Notes: generated by a model not told the origin, from the sequence alone. DNA of 44,148 nt from Clostridiales bacterium (GCA_016930575.1 JAFGGL010000067.1:1-44148), one strand, 5' to 3'. Numbered from the stretch's first letter, positions 8,245 through 16,070 are shown. Numbers and translations: made by a program.

Positions 8245-9089
8245 GCTTCCTCTCAAACGCCCACACGCATACCACCTACTGCGACGGGCATTCCGATATT
8301 GAAACCCTCCTCAAACGGGCACGGGATCTCGGTTTCATCAGCCTCGGGTTTTCCGAGCACGGGCATCAGGGCTTCGACCCGGATTACAGCATGGCACGGG
8401 AAACGCAGCAGGCGTATCTGCAAGAACTCCGCGCGCTGCAAAAGGCGCATATCAGGCATGGAATTTCTCCCAGAATCCATATCGGCATTGAGCAGGACAC
8501 CCTGGCGCCGCAGGAAATCAAGACGCAAAACCGCGCCGATTTTGATTTCATCATCGGCTCTGCGCATTACCTGTCCGACAAGATGGACGGCAAAAAGGAA
8601 GCCGTTGACGGCCCCAGGGATATGCTGATCCGATTTGTGAATGACGTGTTCTGCGGCGACGCCGTGGAGATGGCCAAGGCCTATTACAAGTTGCTTGGAG
8701 AAGCCATGCGGCGCGACCGGCCCGATATCATCGGGCATTTCGATTTGGTACGCAAGCACGCCAAGGTTATCGGACTGGATACCGGCGGTCCCGCATACAA
8801 ATACGCCGCGCTTGCCGCGCTGGAGGCCGTCTTTCAGGGCTGCAGGCTTTTGGAAGTCAACACCGGCAACATCGCCAGGGGATACGACACCCTCCCCTAT
8901 CCCGCCGGGTTCATTCTGGACGCGTGGCGCGAGATGGGCGGCGAGATCACGCTGACGTCGGACTGCCACAGCGCGAAAGATCTGGACTGCGCCTTTGCGC
9001 CGGCGCTGCAGATGCTCAAAAGCAGAGGCTTCAAAAGCCTGCTCCGCCTGGGCGCGGGCGAAAGCCTGTGGGATGAATTCCCGCTGTAG
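8241..9089 (+). CDS. hisJ: Histidinol-phosphatase, PHP family
   Basis: Removes the phosphate from L-histidinol phosphate, the one step not covered by the other operon genes. The 282-aa protein belongs to the PHP (polymerase and histidinol phosphatase) family: metal-binding His8-x-His10 in NAHTHTTYCDGHS, a second motif SEHGHQGF, IGIEQD, IIGSAHYL, DIIGHFDLV, and the C-terminal TSDCHSAKDL. It overlaps hisIE by ATGA and is the last gene before a terminator. Both hisJ and hisK names are used for this family; the symbol is by pathway role. Confidence 0.9.
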   Translation: MSFLSNAHTHTTYCDGHSDIETLLKRARDLGFISLGFSEHGHQGFDPDYSMARETQQAYLQELRALQKAHIRHGISPRIHIGIEQDTLAPQEIKTQNRADFDFIIGSAHYLSDKMDGKKEAVDGPRDMLIRFVNDVFCGDAVEMAKAYYKLLGEAMRRDRPDIIGHFDLVRKHAKVIGLDTGGPAYKYAALAALEAVFQGCRLLEVNTGNIARGYDTLPYPAGFILDAWREMGGEITLTSDCHSAKDLDCAFAPALQMLKSRGFKSLLRLGAGESLWDEFPL

Positions 9090-9110
9090 TTTGCAGTGAT
9101 CGCATAATTA

Positions 9111-9140
9111 CCCGATGCTTGTCATTAGCATCGGGCTTTG
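9111..9140 (+). terminator. Rho-independent terminator of the his operon
   Basis: CCCGATGC (9111-9118) pairs perfectly with GCATCGGG (9128-9135) around a 9-base loop and is followed by CTTTG. The U-run is short, but position (21 bases after the hisJ stop, before the next promoter) makes it convincing. Confidence 0.8.
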
Positions 9141-9167
9141 TGTCTATACAATCATCTGTGATATAAT
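9138..9167 (+). promoter_or_regulatory. Promoter for the dGTPase-like gene
   Basis: TATAAT at 9162-9167 preceded by TG at the extended -10 position (TGATATAAT). The best -35 is TTGTGT at 9138-9143 with an 18-base spacer, overlapping the tail of the his terminator. Transcript start near 9174, about 47 bases before the gene. Confidence 0.65.
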
Positions 9168-9220
9168 GGCTATATCTGAAAAGCAATTTTCAACGCAGAT
9201 ATACAATGAGGAGAATGACA

Positions 9221-10456
9221 ATGCAGAGCAATCGCTTCAAGGCTTTCGCCGCATCCGATACGCATCCCTTATGGGAACAGCTCATCGCCAGACGCGGGAA
9301 GATCCACTATCGGCCCGAGGATATCCGCAGCCCGTTCGCGCGCGATTACACGCGAATCCTGCATTCCAAGGCCTACCGCCGCCTGAAGCACAAAACGCAG
9401 GTGTTCTTCAACATCGACAACGACCATATCTGCACCCGCATGGAGCATGTGCACCACGTGGAATCGGTCAGCTCCACCATCGCCAAATTCCTGGGGCTGA
9501 ACGAAGAGCTGACCAAGGCGATATCCACCGGGCACGACTTGGGGCACGCGCCGTTCGGCCATCAGGGCGAAGTCGTGCTTAAAACGCTTGCCAAAAAGCA
9601 TCTCGGGCGTGATTTCTGGCACGAGAAAAACAGTCTCCGCTTCGTGGACGACATCGAGTTGTTGGAGGATGGATACAAAAAGCAAAAAAACCTGAACCTG
9701 ACATACGCGGTCCGCGACGGCATCATCGCCCATTGCGGCGAGGTGGACGAGAACGGACTCATGCCCAGGGAAAAACTGATCCCTCTCGATGAGTTCGATA
9801 CGCCCGGCAAGTATCAGGCGGCGACCTGGGAAGGGTGCGTCGTGAAGATCTCCGACAAGATCGCCTACATCGGCCGCGATATCGAGGACGCCATCCACCT
9901 CGGTTTCCTGGATCAGCCGCAAAAGGACGAATTGCTGAAAATGGCGCGGGAGATCGACGCGGACGCCATGAACACGACCGTGATCATGTATAACATGATC
10001 ATCGATATCTGCAAAAACAGCTCGCCGGACAACGGGATCCGCCTGAGCCCGAAAATGAACCGGCAGTTGAAAAACCTGAAGGATTTCAATTATAAATACA
10101 TTTACAGGCACCAGCGCCAGGAGCCGTTCCGCAAATACTCCGAGCTCGTAATCATGCAGATTTTCGAGCTTTTGTATGATTGTTATGACGGTATAAATTC
10201 ATGGAAAGCGCTCGAAAACAAAGGGCAGTTTTATCCCTCCACCGTGGAATACTTTGGAAAATGGCTGGACAGGTACTGTGAAACGGACGTCGTTCCTGCC
10301 GGCGAACACCGCGATTTATCCCTGCTGTGCACGAACAACAAGATCTACGGCGACCTGTCTACCAAAGAAATCTATGTGCAGGCAATCCTGGATTTTATTT
10401 CAGGCATGACGGACCGGTTTGCCATCGAGCTGTTCAATGAAACGATCACGTATTAG
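9221..10456 (+). CDS. dgt: Deoxyguanosinetriphosphate triphosphohydrolase-like HD protein
   Basis: HD-domain dNTP triphosphohydrolase family, which converts dNTPs to nucleosides and tripolyphosphate and so trims dNTP pools. The 411-aa protein begins MQSNRFKAFAASD, then SPFARDYTRILHSKAYRRLKHKTQVF, the metal site His76 in TRMEHVHHVE, His105-Asp106 in STGHDLGHAPFGHQGE, and the last HD Asp in CVVKISDKIAYIGRDIEDA. ATG 9221 is preferred over ATGs at 9206 and 9215 because AGGAG lies 7 bases upstream of it. Single gene with its own promoter, ending 16 bases short of the convergent exporter gene. Which dNTP it prefers cannot be told from sequence. Confidence 0.88.
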   Translation: MQSNRFKAFAASDTHPLWEQLIARRGKIHYRPEDIRSPFARDYTRILHSKAYRRLKHKTQVFFNIDNDHICTRMEHVHHVESVSSTIAKFLGLNEELTKAISTGHDLGHAPFGHQGEVVLKTLAKKHLGRDFWHEKNSLRFVDDIELLEDGYKKQKNLNLTYAVRDGIIAHCGEVDENGLMPREKLIPLDEFDTPGKYQAATWEGCVVKISDKIAYIGRDIEDAIHLGFLDQPQKDELLKMAREIDADAMNTTVIMYNMIIDICKNSSPDNGIRLSPKMNRQLKNLKDFNYKYIYRHQRQEPFRKYSELVIMQIFELLYDCYDGINSWKALENKGQFYPSTVEYFGKWLDRYCETDVVPAGEHRDLSLLCTNNKIYGDLSTKEIYVQAILDFISGMTDRFAIELFNETITY

Positions 10457-10472
10457 CGAAATTTGATATTAT

Positions 10473-11411
10473 TTATTCCGTGATCGATTCGGCTATGGCC
10501 GCCTTGGTTTGTTCGGCGATTCTTTTCTCGCGCCGTTCCACCGCAATATACCAAGCGATGCTGACGAGTATCACCGTGCCGACGATGCCGGTGAACAGCG
10601 TCGGCGGATCGCGCAAAAACAATAAAACGATCAGCGGCCCGGTGATGACGCCCGACATCATGACGGCGGATACCGTAGCCGCTTTGAAGTATTTCAGCGC
10701 GACGTTCGCTATGCTGTGTCCAAGCAGCGTGGAGAAGATCGCCAGCATCCCCGCCCATAATACGCCCTCGGACGGCAGGCTTGCGGGAACGCCGGCAAAC
10801 GGCGCCATGACCACCATCCACAACAGCGTAGACAAGTAAAGGATGGCGGTATAGGGCACCGCGCCCATTTCTCTTCGCACCTTGCGCCCACATAGCACGT
10901 ACAGCGCTTCGGTCGCCGCGGCGAACACCGCGAATAGATTCCCGCTCAGTCGACCGAAGCCTCCGCCGAGATTACAAACCACCACGCCCGCCGTAGCGAT
11001 AATCAGCCCTGCCAGCGCGGCTTTGGATGTCCTTTCCTTTAGAAACAGCGAGGCAAAAAGCACCGTCAGAAGCAAATAGGTGCCAAGGATGGTCGATGCG
11101 GCAAAGGTATCGGTATATTGCAGCGCCAGCGCCCAGCCATTGAGATGGAACGCCAGCAGCGTATACGCCAGCACGCTGAGCCAGAAAGCGCGTTTGGAGG
11201 TTGAGAAAACGGCGCGTCTGTATTTCGGAGTAAAAAACGTGACCGCCGTCATGACGAGTACGGTGATCAGCAGGCGGAATACGTTGAGCCACAGCGGGTG
11301 CAGACCCGTTAGATATCCCGGCTTGAAAAAAAGCGGCGAAACGGATACGCCGAATACGCATATGGAAATTGACAAGTATCCCTGCCGCATGCCGCCGCCT
11401 TGCCTTGTCAT
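10473..11411 (-). CDS. EamA-domain (DMT superfamily) transporter
   Basis: Inner-membrane exporter-type protein of the drug/metabolite transporter superfamily, 312 aa with about ten hydrophobic helices in two EamA repeats. The N-terminal repeat starts GYLSISICVFGVSVSPLFF and includes the typical RLLITVLVM and FAASTILGTYLLLTVLFASLFLKERTS ending; the second repeat starts near LFAVFAAATEALYVLCGR and includes SIANVALKYFKAATVSAVMMSGVITGPLIVLLFL. The charged tail is VERREKRIAEQTK. Start ATG 11411 has a GGAGAAGGG site upstream; a second in-frame ATG lies 7 codons on. Substrate unknown. Its promoter is back-to-back with that of the hutP operon. Confidence 0.85.
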   Translation of the reverse strand: MTRQGGGMRQGYLSISICVFGVSVSPLFFKPGYLTGLHPLWLNVFRLLITVLVMTAVTFFTPKYRRAVFSTSKRAFWLSVLAYTLLAFHLNGWALALQYTDTFAASTILGTYLLLTVLFASLFLKERTSKAALAGLIIATAGVVVCNLGGGFGRLSGNLFAVFAAATEALYVLCGRKVRREMGAVPYTAILYLSTLLWMVVMAPFAGVPASLPSEGVLWAGMLAIFSTLLGHSIANVALKYFKAATVSAVMMSGVITGPLIVLLFLRDPPTLFTGIVGTVILVSIAWYIAVERREKRIAEQTKAAIAESITE

Positions 11412-11444
11412 ATTCGCGTTCCCTTCTCCGCAGCATTCAAAAGC

Positions 11445-11473
11445 TGTATACGCCCGTGCCTTTCAGCCGTCAA
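11445..11473 (-). promoter_or_regulatory. Promoter of the EamA transporter gene
   Basis: Minus strand TTGACG (11473-11468), 17-base spacer, TATACA (11450-11445); leader of about 30 bases to the ATG at 11411. Its -35 box lies 4 bases from the -35 box of the opposite promoter. Confidence 0.75.
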
Positions 11474-11477
11474 TCTC

Positions 11478-11506
11478 TTGACGCATAACTATCAAGGGCA
11501 TATAAT
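11478..11506 (+). promoter_or_regulatory. Promoter of the hutP-cmk-plsC operon
   Basis: TTGACG (11478-11483), exactly 17 bases, TATAAT (11501-11506). Predicted start near 11513, so the mRNA has a leader of about 215 bases before the hutP-family ATG. Confidence 0.8.
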
Positions 11507-11726
11507 GTTGTTGTACTCCTGAAGTGTGCGCCAGTGTCTAGTTTTTACCGACACTTCACATTTGGAACTCGCGTCCGCACGTAGCTGCCATGCCCCCGTA
11601 TTTTTTACGCCAGGGGACGGCAAAAACCTGAGGCAGAGTACCAACCTGCTTATACATAGCGGGTGAAAAACATGACGCAGCGGCACTTTGGGATTGTGCA
11701 TGTCCGCCCTTCTGAGAGGAGCCTTT
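11507..11726 (+). other. Long structured 5' leader ahead of hutP
   Basis: About 215 transcribed bases with no convincing ORF. It contains inverted repeats: GAAGTGT with ACACTTC (about 11521-11557), and TGCC/CCCC with GGGG/GGCA around a T-rich loop (about 11587-11623). Neither is followed by a U-run on the sense strand, so they are not plain terminators. No known riboswitch consensus recognised. It could be the site of autoregulation by the RNA-binding HutP homologue; this is inference. Confidence 0.45.
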
Positions 11727-12149
11727 ATGCCGATACAAAACGCCCCGGGAAGCCGTGACGTCGCCCGCGCGGCCATCGAAATGAGCATGTCGCGTTCGCG
11801 CGAGGAAGAAACGCAATTGAAAAAATCCCTCCTGCTTGAGGAGATCAGCGCCGCCGCCGTGGATTTCGGCGGTGAGTTTGTGCCGTCGATCATCCGCATC
11901 GTCGAGCGCACCGTTATCGCCGCAAGGCGCGAGGGCATCATCAACGAAAGCCACCTGGAGGAAGGCGGCGTAGCCGGCGCGGCGCGGGAAGCGCTCACCC
12001 AGGTCACCACCAAAGCGCTGGGGATGAACGTCGGCGGGAAAATCGGCATCGCGCGATACCATGACCACGTCGCGGTCGCGGTGTATTTCGGCATCGGGCT
12101 GGGACATCTTGATGAGATCTGCATCGGATTGGGGCATCGCGCCATATGA
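11727..12149 (+). CDS. HutP-family RNA-binding regulator
   Basis: HutP of Bacillus subtilis is a histidine- and Mg-dependent antiterminator that binds NAG repeats in the hut mRNA. This 140-aa homologue has the family core: AAIEMSMSRSREEE, AAAVDFGGEFVPSI, IINESHLEEGGVAGAAREAL, GGKIGIARYHDHVAVAVYFGIGLGH and the C-terminal GLGHRAI. Start ATG 11727 follows AGAGGAG by 5 bases; an in-frame TTG at 11688 is rejected. No histidine-degradation genes are nearby; it is coupled by an ATGA overlap to cmk. His76 corresponds to the first of the paired metal-site histidines of B. subtilis HutP, but the partner four residues on is Gly80, so ligand binding may differ. RNA target unknown. Confidence 0.8.
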   Translation: MPIQNAPGSRDVARAAIEMSMSRSREEETQLKKSLLLEEISAAAVDFGGEFVPSIIRIVERTVIAARREGIINESHLEEGGVAGAAREALTQVTTKALGMNVGGKIGIARYHDHVAVAVYFGIGLGHLDEICIGLGHRAI

Positions 12150-12820
12150 ATGACAAACACATCACCATCGCGATCGACGGACCCGGCGGCGCGGGAAAAT
12201 CCACCGTGGCCGACGCGGTGGCGGAAAAACTCGGGATATTGCATCTGGATACGGGCGCTATGTACCGTGCCTTTGCCTTTCAGGCGCTTTCGGAGGGGAT
12301 AAGCCCCGACGACGAACAGGGCCTTTCCGAACTGGCGGGCCGCATCGAGATGGATATCGCCTTTGAAAACGGCGCGCAGCGGACCATCGTCAACGGAAAA
12401 GACGTATCCGACAGCATCCGCACGCCGGAGATCTCCTTCGCCGCGTCCACCTGCTCCAAGGCGGGCGCCGTGCGCAGGCGGATGGTCGGCATGCAACAGG
12501 CGCTGGCTAAAACCCGCTCCATGATCCTGGACGGGCGTGACATCGGCACTAAAGTGCTGACCGGCGCGACGCTGAAGGTATACCTGACCGCCACCCCCGA
12601 GGAACGCGCCAAACGGCGCTATGAGCAGCTATTGCAAAACGGGCAAAAAGCCGATTATCGAAATGTGCTGGCCGACGTCGTCGCAAGGGATCATCAGGAT
12701 TCCACCCGCGCGATCGACCCGTTGCGCCCTGCGGAAGACGCCGTGATCGTCGACAGCACGGATTTCACACAGGCGCAGACCGTGCAGGCGGTACTCAAGC
12801 TGTTGGAGGCCAGAGTATGA
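12146..12820 (+). CDS. cmk: Cytidylate kinase
   Basis: Phosphorylates CMP and dCMP with ATP in the cytoplasm. The 224-aa protein has the P-loop GPGGAGKST at residues 12-20, LDTGAMYRAFAF, the CMP-binding insert, MILDGRDIGTKVL, and the lid VYLTATPEERAKRRYEQL with RDHQDSTRAIDPLRPAEDAVIVDST. Length and order match bacterial Cmk. It overlaps the hutP-family gene upstream and plsC downstream by ATGA, so it is translationally coupled; cmk-plsC-ispH-rpsA is a familiar Clostridia arrangement. Confidence 0.96.
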   Translation: MNDKHITIAIDGPGGAGKSTVADAVAEKLGILHLDTGAMYRAFAFQALSEGISPDDEQGLSELAGRIEMDIAFENGAQRTIVNGKDVSDSIRTPEISFAASTCSKAGAVRRRMVGMQQALAKTRSMILDGRDIGTKVLTGATLKVYLTATPEERAKRRYEQLLQNGQKADYRNVLADVVARDHQDSTRAIDPLRPAEDAVIVDSTDFTQAQTVQAVLKLLEARV

Positions 12821-13458
12821 AGGATTCTGTCAGCAAACCCGGCCGCTATTCCTTTTTATACGCCTTCGTGGTTTTTATCGCGTCGTTGTTATTCCGCACG
12901 TTCATGCCCGTGAAGTTCCATCACAAGGAGCGCGCCAGGATGGATGCGCCCTTTATCCTGATCGCCAATCATATTTCCATGATCGATCCGGTCATCGTCG
13001 GCTACGGCTGCAGGCGGCATCAGATTCGTTTTTTAGGAAAGGACGACCTGACGAAGAATCCCATACTGCGGTTTTTGTTCCGCAGCGTGCATATGATCTC
13101 CGTGCGCCGCTACAACACCGATATGAAAGCGCTGCGCGCCTGCCTGAAGGTTTTAAGGGACGACAACGTGCTGGGCGTTTTCCCCGAGGGAACGCGGTAT
13201 AAGGAAGGCGTCATGGAGGATATGGAGGGCGGCGTCGCGATGATCGCGCTGCAGTCAGGCGCGCCAATCCTGCCTGCTTACATCCAGGATAAACCGGGAT
13301 GGTTCAAGCCGACGCATTGCTATTTCGGGGAAGTTTTCACGGTTTCGGATATCAAGGCAAAGGGAATTAACAAGGATACCGCCGAAGAAGTGATGGAACT
13401 CATCCGCGGCATTTACCGGGATTTTGTGCGGGAATGCGCGCAAACGCAGAGAAAATAA
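12817..13458 (+). CDS. plsC: 1-acyl-sn-glycerol-3-phosphate acyltransferase
   Basis: Membrane-associated enzyme that acylates lysophosphatidic acid to phosphatidic acid in phospholipid synthesis. The 213-aa sequence begins with a hydrophobic segment (about residues 12-32, FLYAFVVFIASLLFRTF) and carries the acyltransferase motif I NHISMID (H52 and D57, HX4D), motif II around GKDDLTKNPILRFLFRS, motif III VFPEGTR (122-127) and a later IL-PAYI segment (motif IV). ATG overlaps the cmk TGA. Followed by an 89-base gap before ispH-rpsA with no strong promoter seen. Confidence 0.92.
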   Translation: MKDSVSKPGRYSFLYAFVVFIASLLFRTFMPVKFHHKERARMDAPFILIANHISMIDPVIVGYGCRRHQIRFLGKDDLTKNPILRFLFRSVHMISVRRYNTDMKALRACLKVLRDDNVLGVFPEGTRYKEGVMEDMEGGVAMIALQSGAPILPAYIQDKPGWFKPTHCYFGEVFTVSDIKAKGINKDTAEEVMELIRGIYRDFVRECAQTQRK

Positions 13459-13547
13459 CAGTTTTTTTCGCATTTGAATAAAAATGAGAAGGAATTCCCA
13501 TGTTTTAACCGAATATTGTAGTTGATTATCCGTTTGGAGGTTTATTC

Positions 13548-15902
13548 ATGCCGATAGTCACGGCAAAGCACGCCGGATTCTGCATGGGGGTCAGGCGCGC
13601 GGTGGATGAAGCGATGAAGGCATCCAAACGATACGGCGCAATCGCGACCATCGGAGAATTGGTACATAATCCACAGGTCATCCGCCGGTTGGAAACGCAG
13701 GGCGTTCACGCCGTGGACACCCCGGCGGAGGCGGCGGGGAAAACCGCGGTGATTCGAAGCCACGGCGTAGCACCGGGCGTATATGCGGACCTCGAAACGC
13801 TTTCCTGCCATGTGCTGGATCTCACCTGCCCGTTCGTACAGCGCCTGCATGAAACGGTCAGCCGCTATTCCGGGGGCGGAAAACCCGTCATCCTTGCCGG
13901 GCAGCGGGATCATCCCGAGGTCACGGGCACCATCGGCTGGTGCCGGGGCGAGGTCTACACCGTGTCCAGCGCGGAGCAGGCGGAAACCCTGCCGGAGCTT
14001 CATGAAGCGCTTTTCGCGGCGCAGACCACCTTCCCCCCGGAGCAGTGGGAAAACATCCTGCCGATCGTGCGCGGGAAGGTCGGTCGCCTTACGGTGGAAG
14101 ACACCATCTGCACCGCAACGGCGCAGCGGCAGAACGAGGCGCGGGAATTAGCGTCCGAAGTGGACGCCATGCTCATACTCGGCGGCAAAAAGAGCGCCAA
14201 TACCCGCAAGCTGTACGAAACGTGCTCGGCGATTTGTCCCCGCACATTACTGATAGAATCCGCAAACGATATCCCCGCGGATTTTGCAGATATTCATTCA
14301 GAAATCATTGGAATAACCACCGGTACAAGTACGCCGGACTGGTTACTGAAGGAGGTTGTCACACGCATGACAGACAAAGAGCAAATGGACCGACAAGTTC
14401 CCGCCGAAGTTCCTGCCGAGACTCCCGCTGAAGCTTCTGCTGAAACTCCCGCCGAAACTCCCGTTGAAGCTCCCGCCGAAGAGATGGAAGAAAACAGCTT
14501 CATGGCGGACGTCGAGGCGACGCTGGTGAAGATCCGGCCGGGTCAGACAGTCACCGGAACGGTCGTACAGATGACGGACGAGGAAGTCTGCGTTAATATC
14601 GGCTTTAAATCCGACGGGTTGATCAAGCGTGAAGATCTGATCACCGAGGGCGTGCAGATGGGCGACGAGATCGAAGTCGAAGTCGTGAAAGTAAACGACG
14701 GCGACGGCAACGTGCTTTTATCCCAGCGCAATATCCTCAAGCGGAAAGCCTTTGCGAAGCTTGTTGAAAAATTTGACAACGACGAATACGTGGAAGGCGT
14801 CGGCAAAGAGGTCGTCAAAGGCGGCCTGATCTGCGACGTGGACGGTATTCGCGCGTTTGTGCCGGCGTCACAGCTCTCCAACCGTTACGTGGAAAAAATC
14901 GGCGAATTCGTCGGCCAGACACTGACGCTGAAGATCATCGAACTGGACGAGCAGAAGCGCAGGATCGTCGCCAGCCGCAAGGCCGTACTCAAGGCCGAAG
15001 AAACCGAGCGCAAGGCGGAAGTCTGGGCGTCGCTTGAAGAAGGCGCGGTCATCAAGGGCATCGTGCGCAGGCTGACCGATTTCGGAGCGTTTGTGGATAT
15101 CGGCGGCGTAGACGGCCTGATTCACGTGACCGATCTGAGCTGGTCGCATGTGAAGCATCCGTCCGAGATCGTGCATCCCGATCAGGAAGTGGACGTCAAG
15201 ATTTTAAACCTCGATCACGAGCGCGAGCGCATCCAGCTTGGCCTTAAGCAGATGCAGCCCAAGCCCTGGGACGTGGCCCCGCAGAAATACCCCGAGGGTT
15301 CCGTTGTGATCGGCAAAGTGGTGCGCATCACGACCTTCGGCGCGTTTGTGGAACTGGAGCCCGGCGTAGACGGCCTGGTGCATATCAGCCAATGCGCCAC
15401 CACGCGCATCGATAAAGTGGAAGACGCCGTGACCGTGGGCGACGAGATCAACGTCAAGGTATTGAGCATCGACCCGCAGGCTAAGCGCATCAGCCTGAGC
15501 ATCCGCGCCCTGCTGGAAGCCGACGAGCCCGTAAAACCGGCGCGCGAAGAAAAGCCGAAGAAGCCGGAAGTGACCGATGAGATTGTTCCGGTCGATATCG
15601 AAGCCGTAGGCAGGCAGCTGGAAGAGGAAGCGCTCAAAGAGGAAAAGGCCGCCGAAGCCAAGGAAGAAGCGCCTGCTAAAAAAGCTGAGGAAGAGCCGAA
15701 AGAAGAGGCAAAGGAAGAGCCTGCGGCTGAAGCCAAAGAGGAGCCCGAGGAGAAGCCCAGGAAAAAGGCCGCTGCCAAGAAGACAGAGAAGGAAGAAGCT
15801 CCGGATGAAGAAGAGGCAGGGGAGAAACCAAAGCCCAGGAAAAAGGCCGCCGCCAATAAAAAGAAGGCTGAGGAGAAACCCGACGAAGAACCCGAAGCCT
15901 GA
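13548..15902 (+). CDS. ispH-rpsA: Fusion: HMB-PP reductase (IspH) - ribosomal protein S1
   Basis: A 784-aa two-part protein known from Clostridia. Residues 1-273 are IspH, the [4Fe-4S] reductase giving IPP/DMAPP in the MEP pathway: cluster cysteines C12 (AGFCMGV), C94 (DLTCPFV), C188 (DTICTA), histidines H40, H72, H122 and catalytic Glu124 in HPEV, ending at TSTPDWLLKEV. Residues 274-320 are a Pro-Ala-Glu-rich linker. Four S1 RNA-binding domains follow, at about 330-395, 413-480, 498-565 and 583-652, then an acidic/basic low-complexity tail (660-784) of Lys, Glu and Ala. Start ATG has GGAGG 7 bases upstream. An internal Shine-Dalgarno and ATG at the IspH/S1 junction suggest S1 may also be made alone. 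Ends at a strong terminator. Confidence 0.93.
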   Translation: MPIVTAKHAGFCMGVRRAVDEAMKASKRYGAIATIGELVHNPQVIRRLETQGVHAVDTPAEAAGKTAVIRSHGVAPGVYADLETLSCHVLDLTCPFVQRLHETVSRYSGGGKPVILAGQRDHPEVTGTIGWCRGEVYTVSSAEQAETLPELHEALFAAQTTFPPEQWENILPIVRGKVGRLTVEDTICTATAQRQNEARELASEVDAMLILGGKKSANTRKLYETCSAICPRTLLIESANDIPADFADIHSEIIGITTGTSTPDWLLKEVVTRMTDKEQMDRQVPAEVPAETPAEASAETPAETPVEAPAEEMEENSFMADVEATLVKIRPGQTVTGTVVQMTDEEVCVNIGFKSDGLIKREDLITEGVQMGDEIEVEVVKVNDGDGNVLLSQRNILKRKAFAKLVEKFDNDEYVEGVGKEVVKGGLICDVDGIRAFVPASQLSNRYVEKIGEFVGQTLTLKIIELDEQKRRIVASRKAVLKAEETERKAEVWASLEEGAVIKGIVRRLTDFGAFVDIGGVDGLIHVTDLSWSHVKHPSEIVHPDQEVDVKILNLDHERERIQLGLKQMQPKPWDVAPQKYPEGSVVIGKVVRITTFGAFVELEPGVDGLVHISQCATTRIDKVEDAVTVGDEINVKVLSIDPQAKRISLSIRALLEADEPVKPAREEKPKKPEVTDEIVPVDIEAVGRQLEEEALKEEKAAEAKEEAPAKKAEEEPKEEAKEEPAAEAKEEPEEKPRKKAAAKKTEKEEAPDEEEAGEKPKPRKKAAANKKKAEEKPDEEPEA
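14349..14369 (+). promoter_or_regulatory. Internal ribosome binding site and ATG at the IspH/S1 junction
   Basis: AAGGAGG (14349-14355), a full anti-16S match, sits 11 bases before an in-frame ATG (14367-14369) that is residue 274 of the fusion. The ATG falls exactly after the last IspH residues and before the linker, where an independent rpsA gene would begin. Re-initiation would give a 511-aa S1. Part of the signal also encodes Lys-Glu-Val of the IspH C-terminus, so coincidence cannot be excluded. Confidence 0.55.
14397..14480 (+). repeat. Seven 12-base tandem repeats coding x-Pro-Ala-Glu
   Basis: Seven diverged copies of a 12-base unit (x-CCN-GCN-GAR) encode VPAE, VPAE, TPAE, ASAE, TPAE, TPVE and APAE in the linker between IspH and S1. 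Third-position differences show they are old or constrained rather than freshly expanded. They probably form an extended flexible spacer. Confidence 0.85.
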
Positions 15903-15918
15903 GAACCTCTCATTAACG

Positions 15919-15949
15919 CAGGGCTGCCTTTACGGCAGCCCTGTTTTTT
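15919..15949 (+). terminator. Rho-independent terminator after ispH-rpsA
   Basis: Perfect 10-bp stem CAGGGCTGCC / GGCAGCCCTG with loop TTTAC, followed by six T residues. It lies 17 bases after the stop codon and closes the operon starting at 11478. Confidence 0.95.
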
Positions 15950-15985
15950 CACCCCCATATTTAATCCCGACGCATGGAAGCCGCA

Positions 15986-16014
15986 TTGTGAACACTGCGC
16001 GTCCGTGCTATAAT
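15986..16014 (+). promoter_or_regulatory. Promoter of the CDF transporter gene
   Basis: TTGTGA (15986-15991), 17-base spacer, TATAAT (16009-16014). Start near 16021, about 50 bases before the TTG start of the gene. Confidence 0.75.
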
Positions 16015-16070
16015 GAACGTCAAACAATAGCGTACAAACCGCACCGTCTCCCCATACTGGAGGGTTCTTT

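Noticed and set aside
14397-14480. Tandem repeats considered as a CRISPR-like array
   Set aside because: The 12-base units are contiguous, in frame and coding (xPAE) with no spacers.
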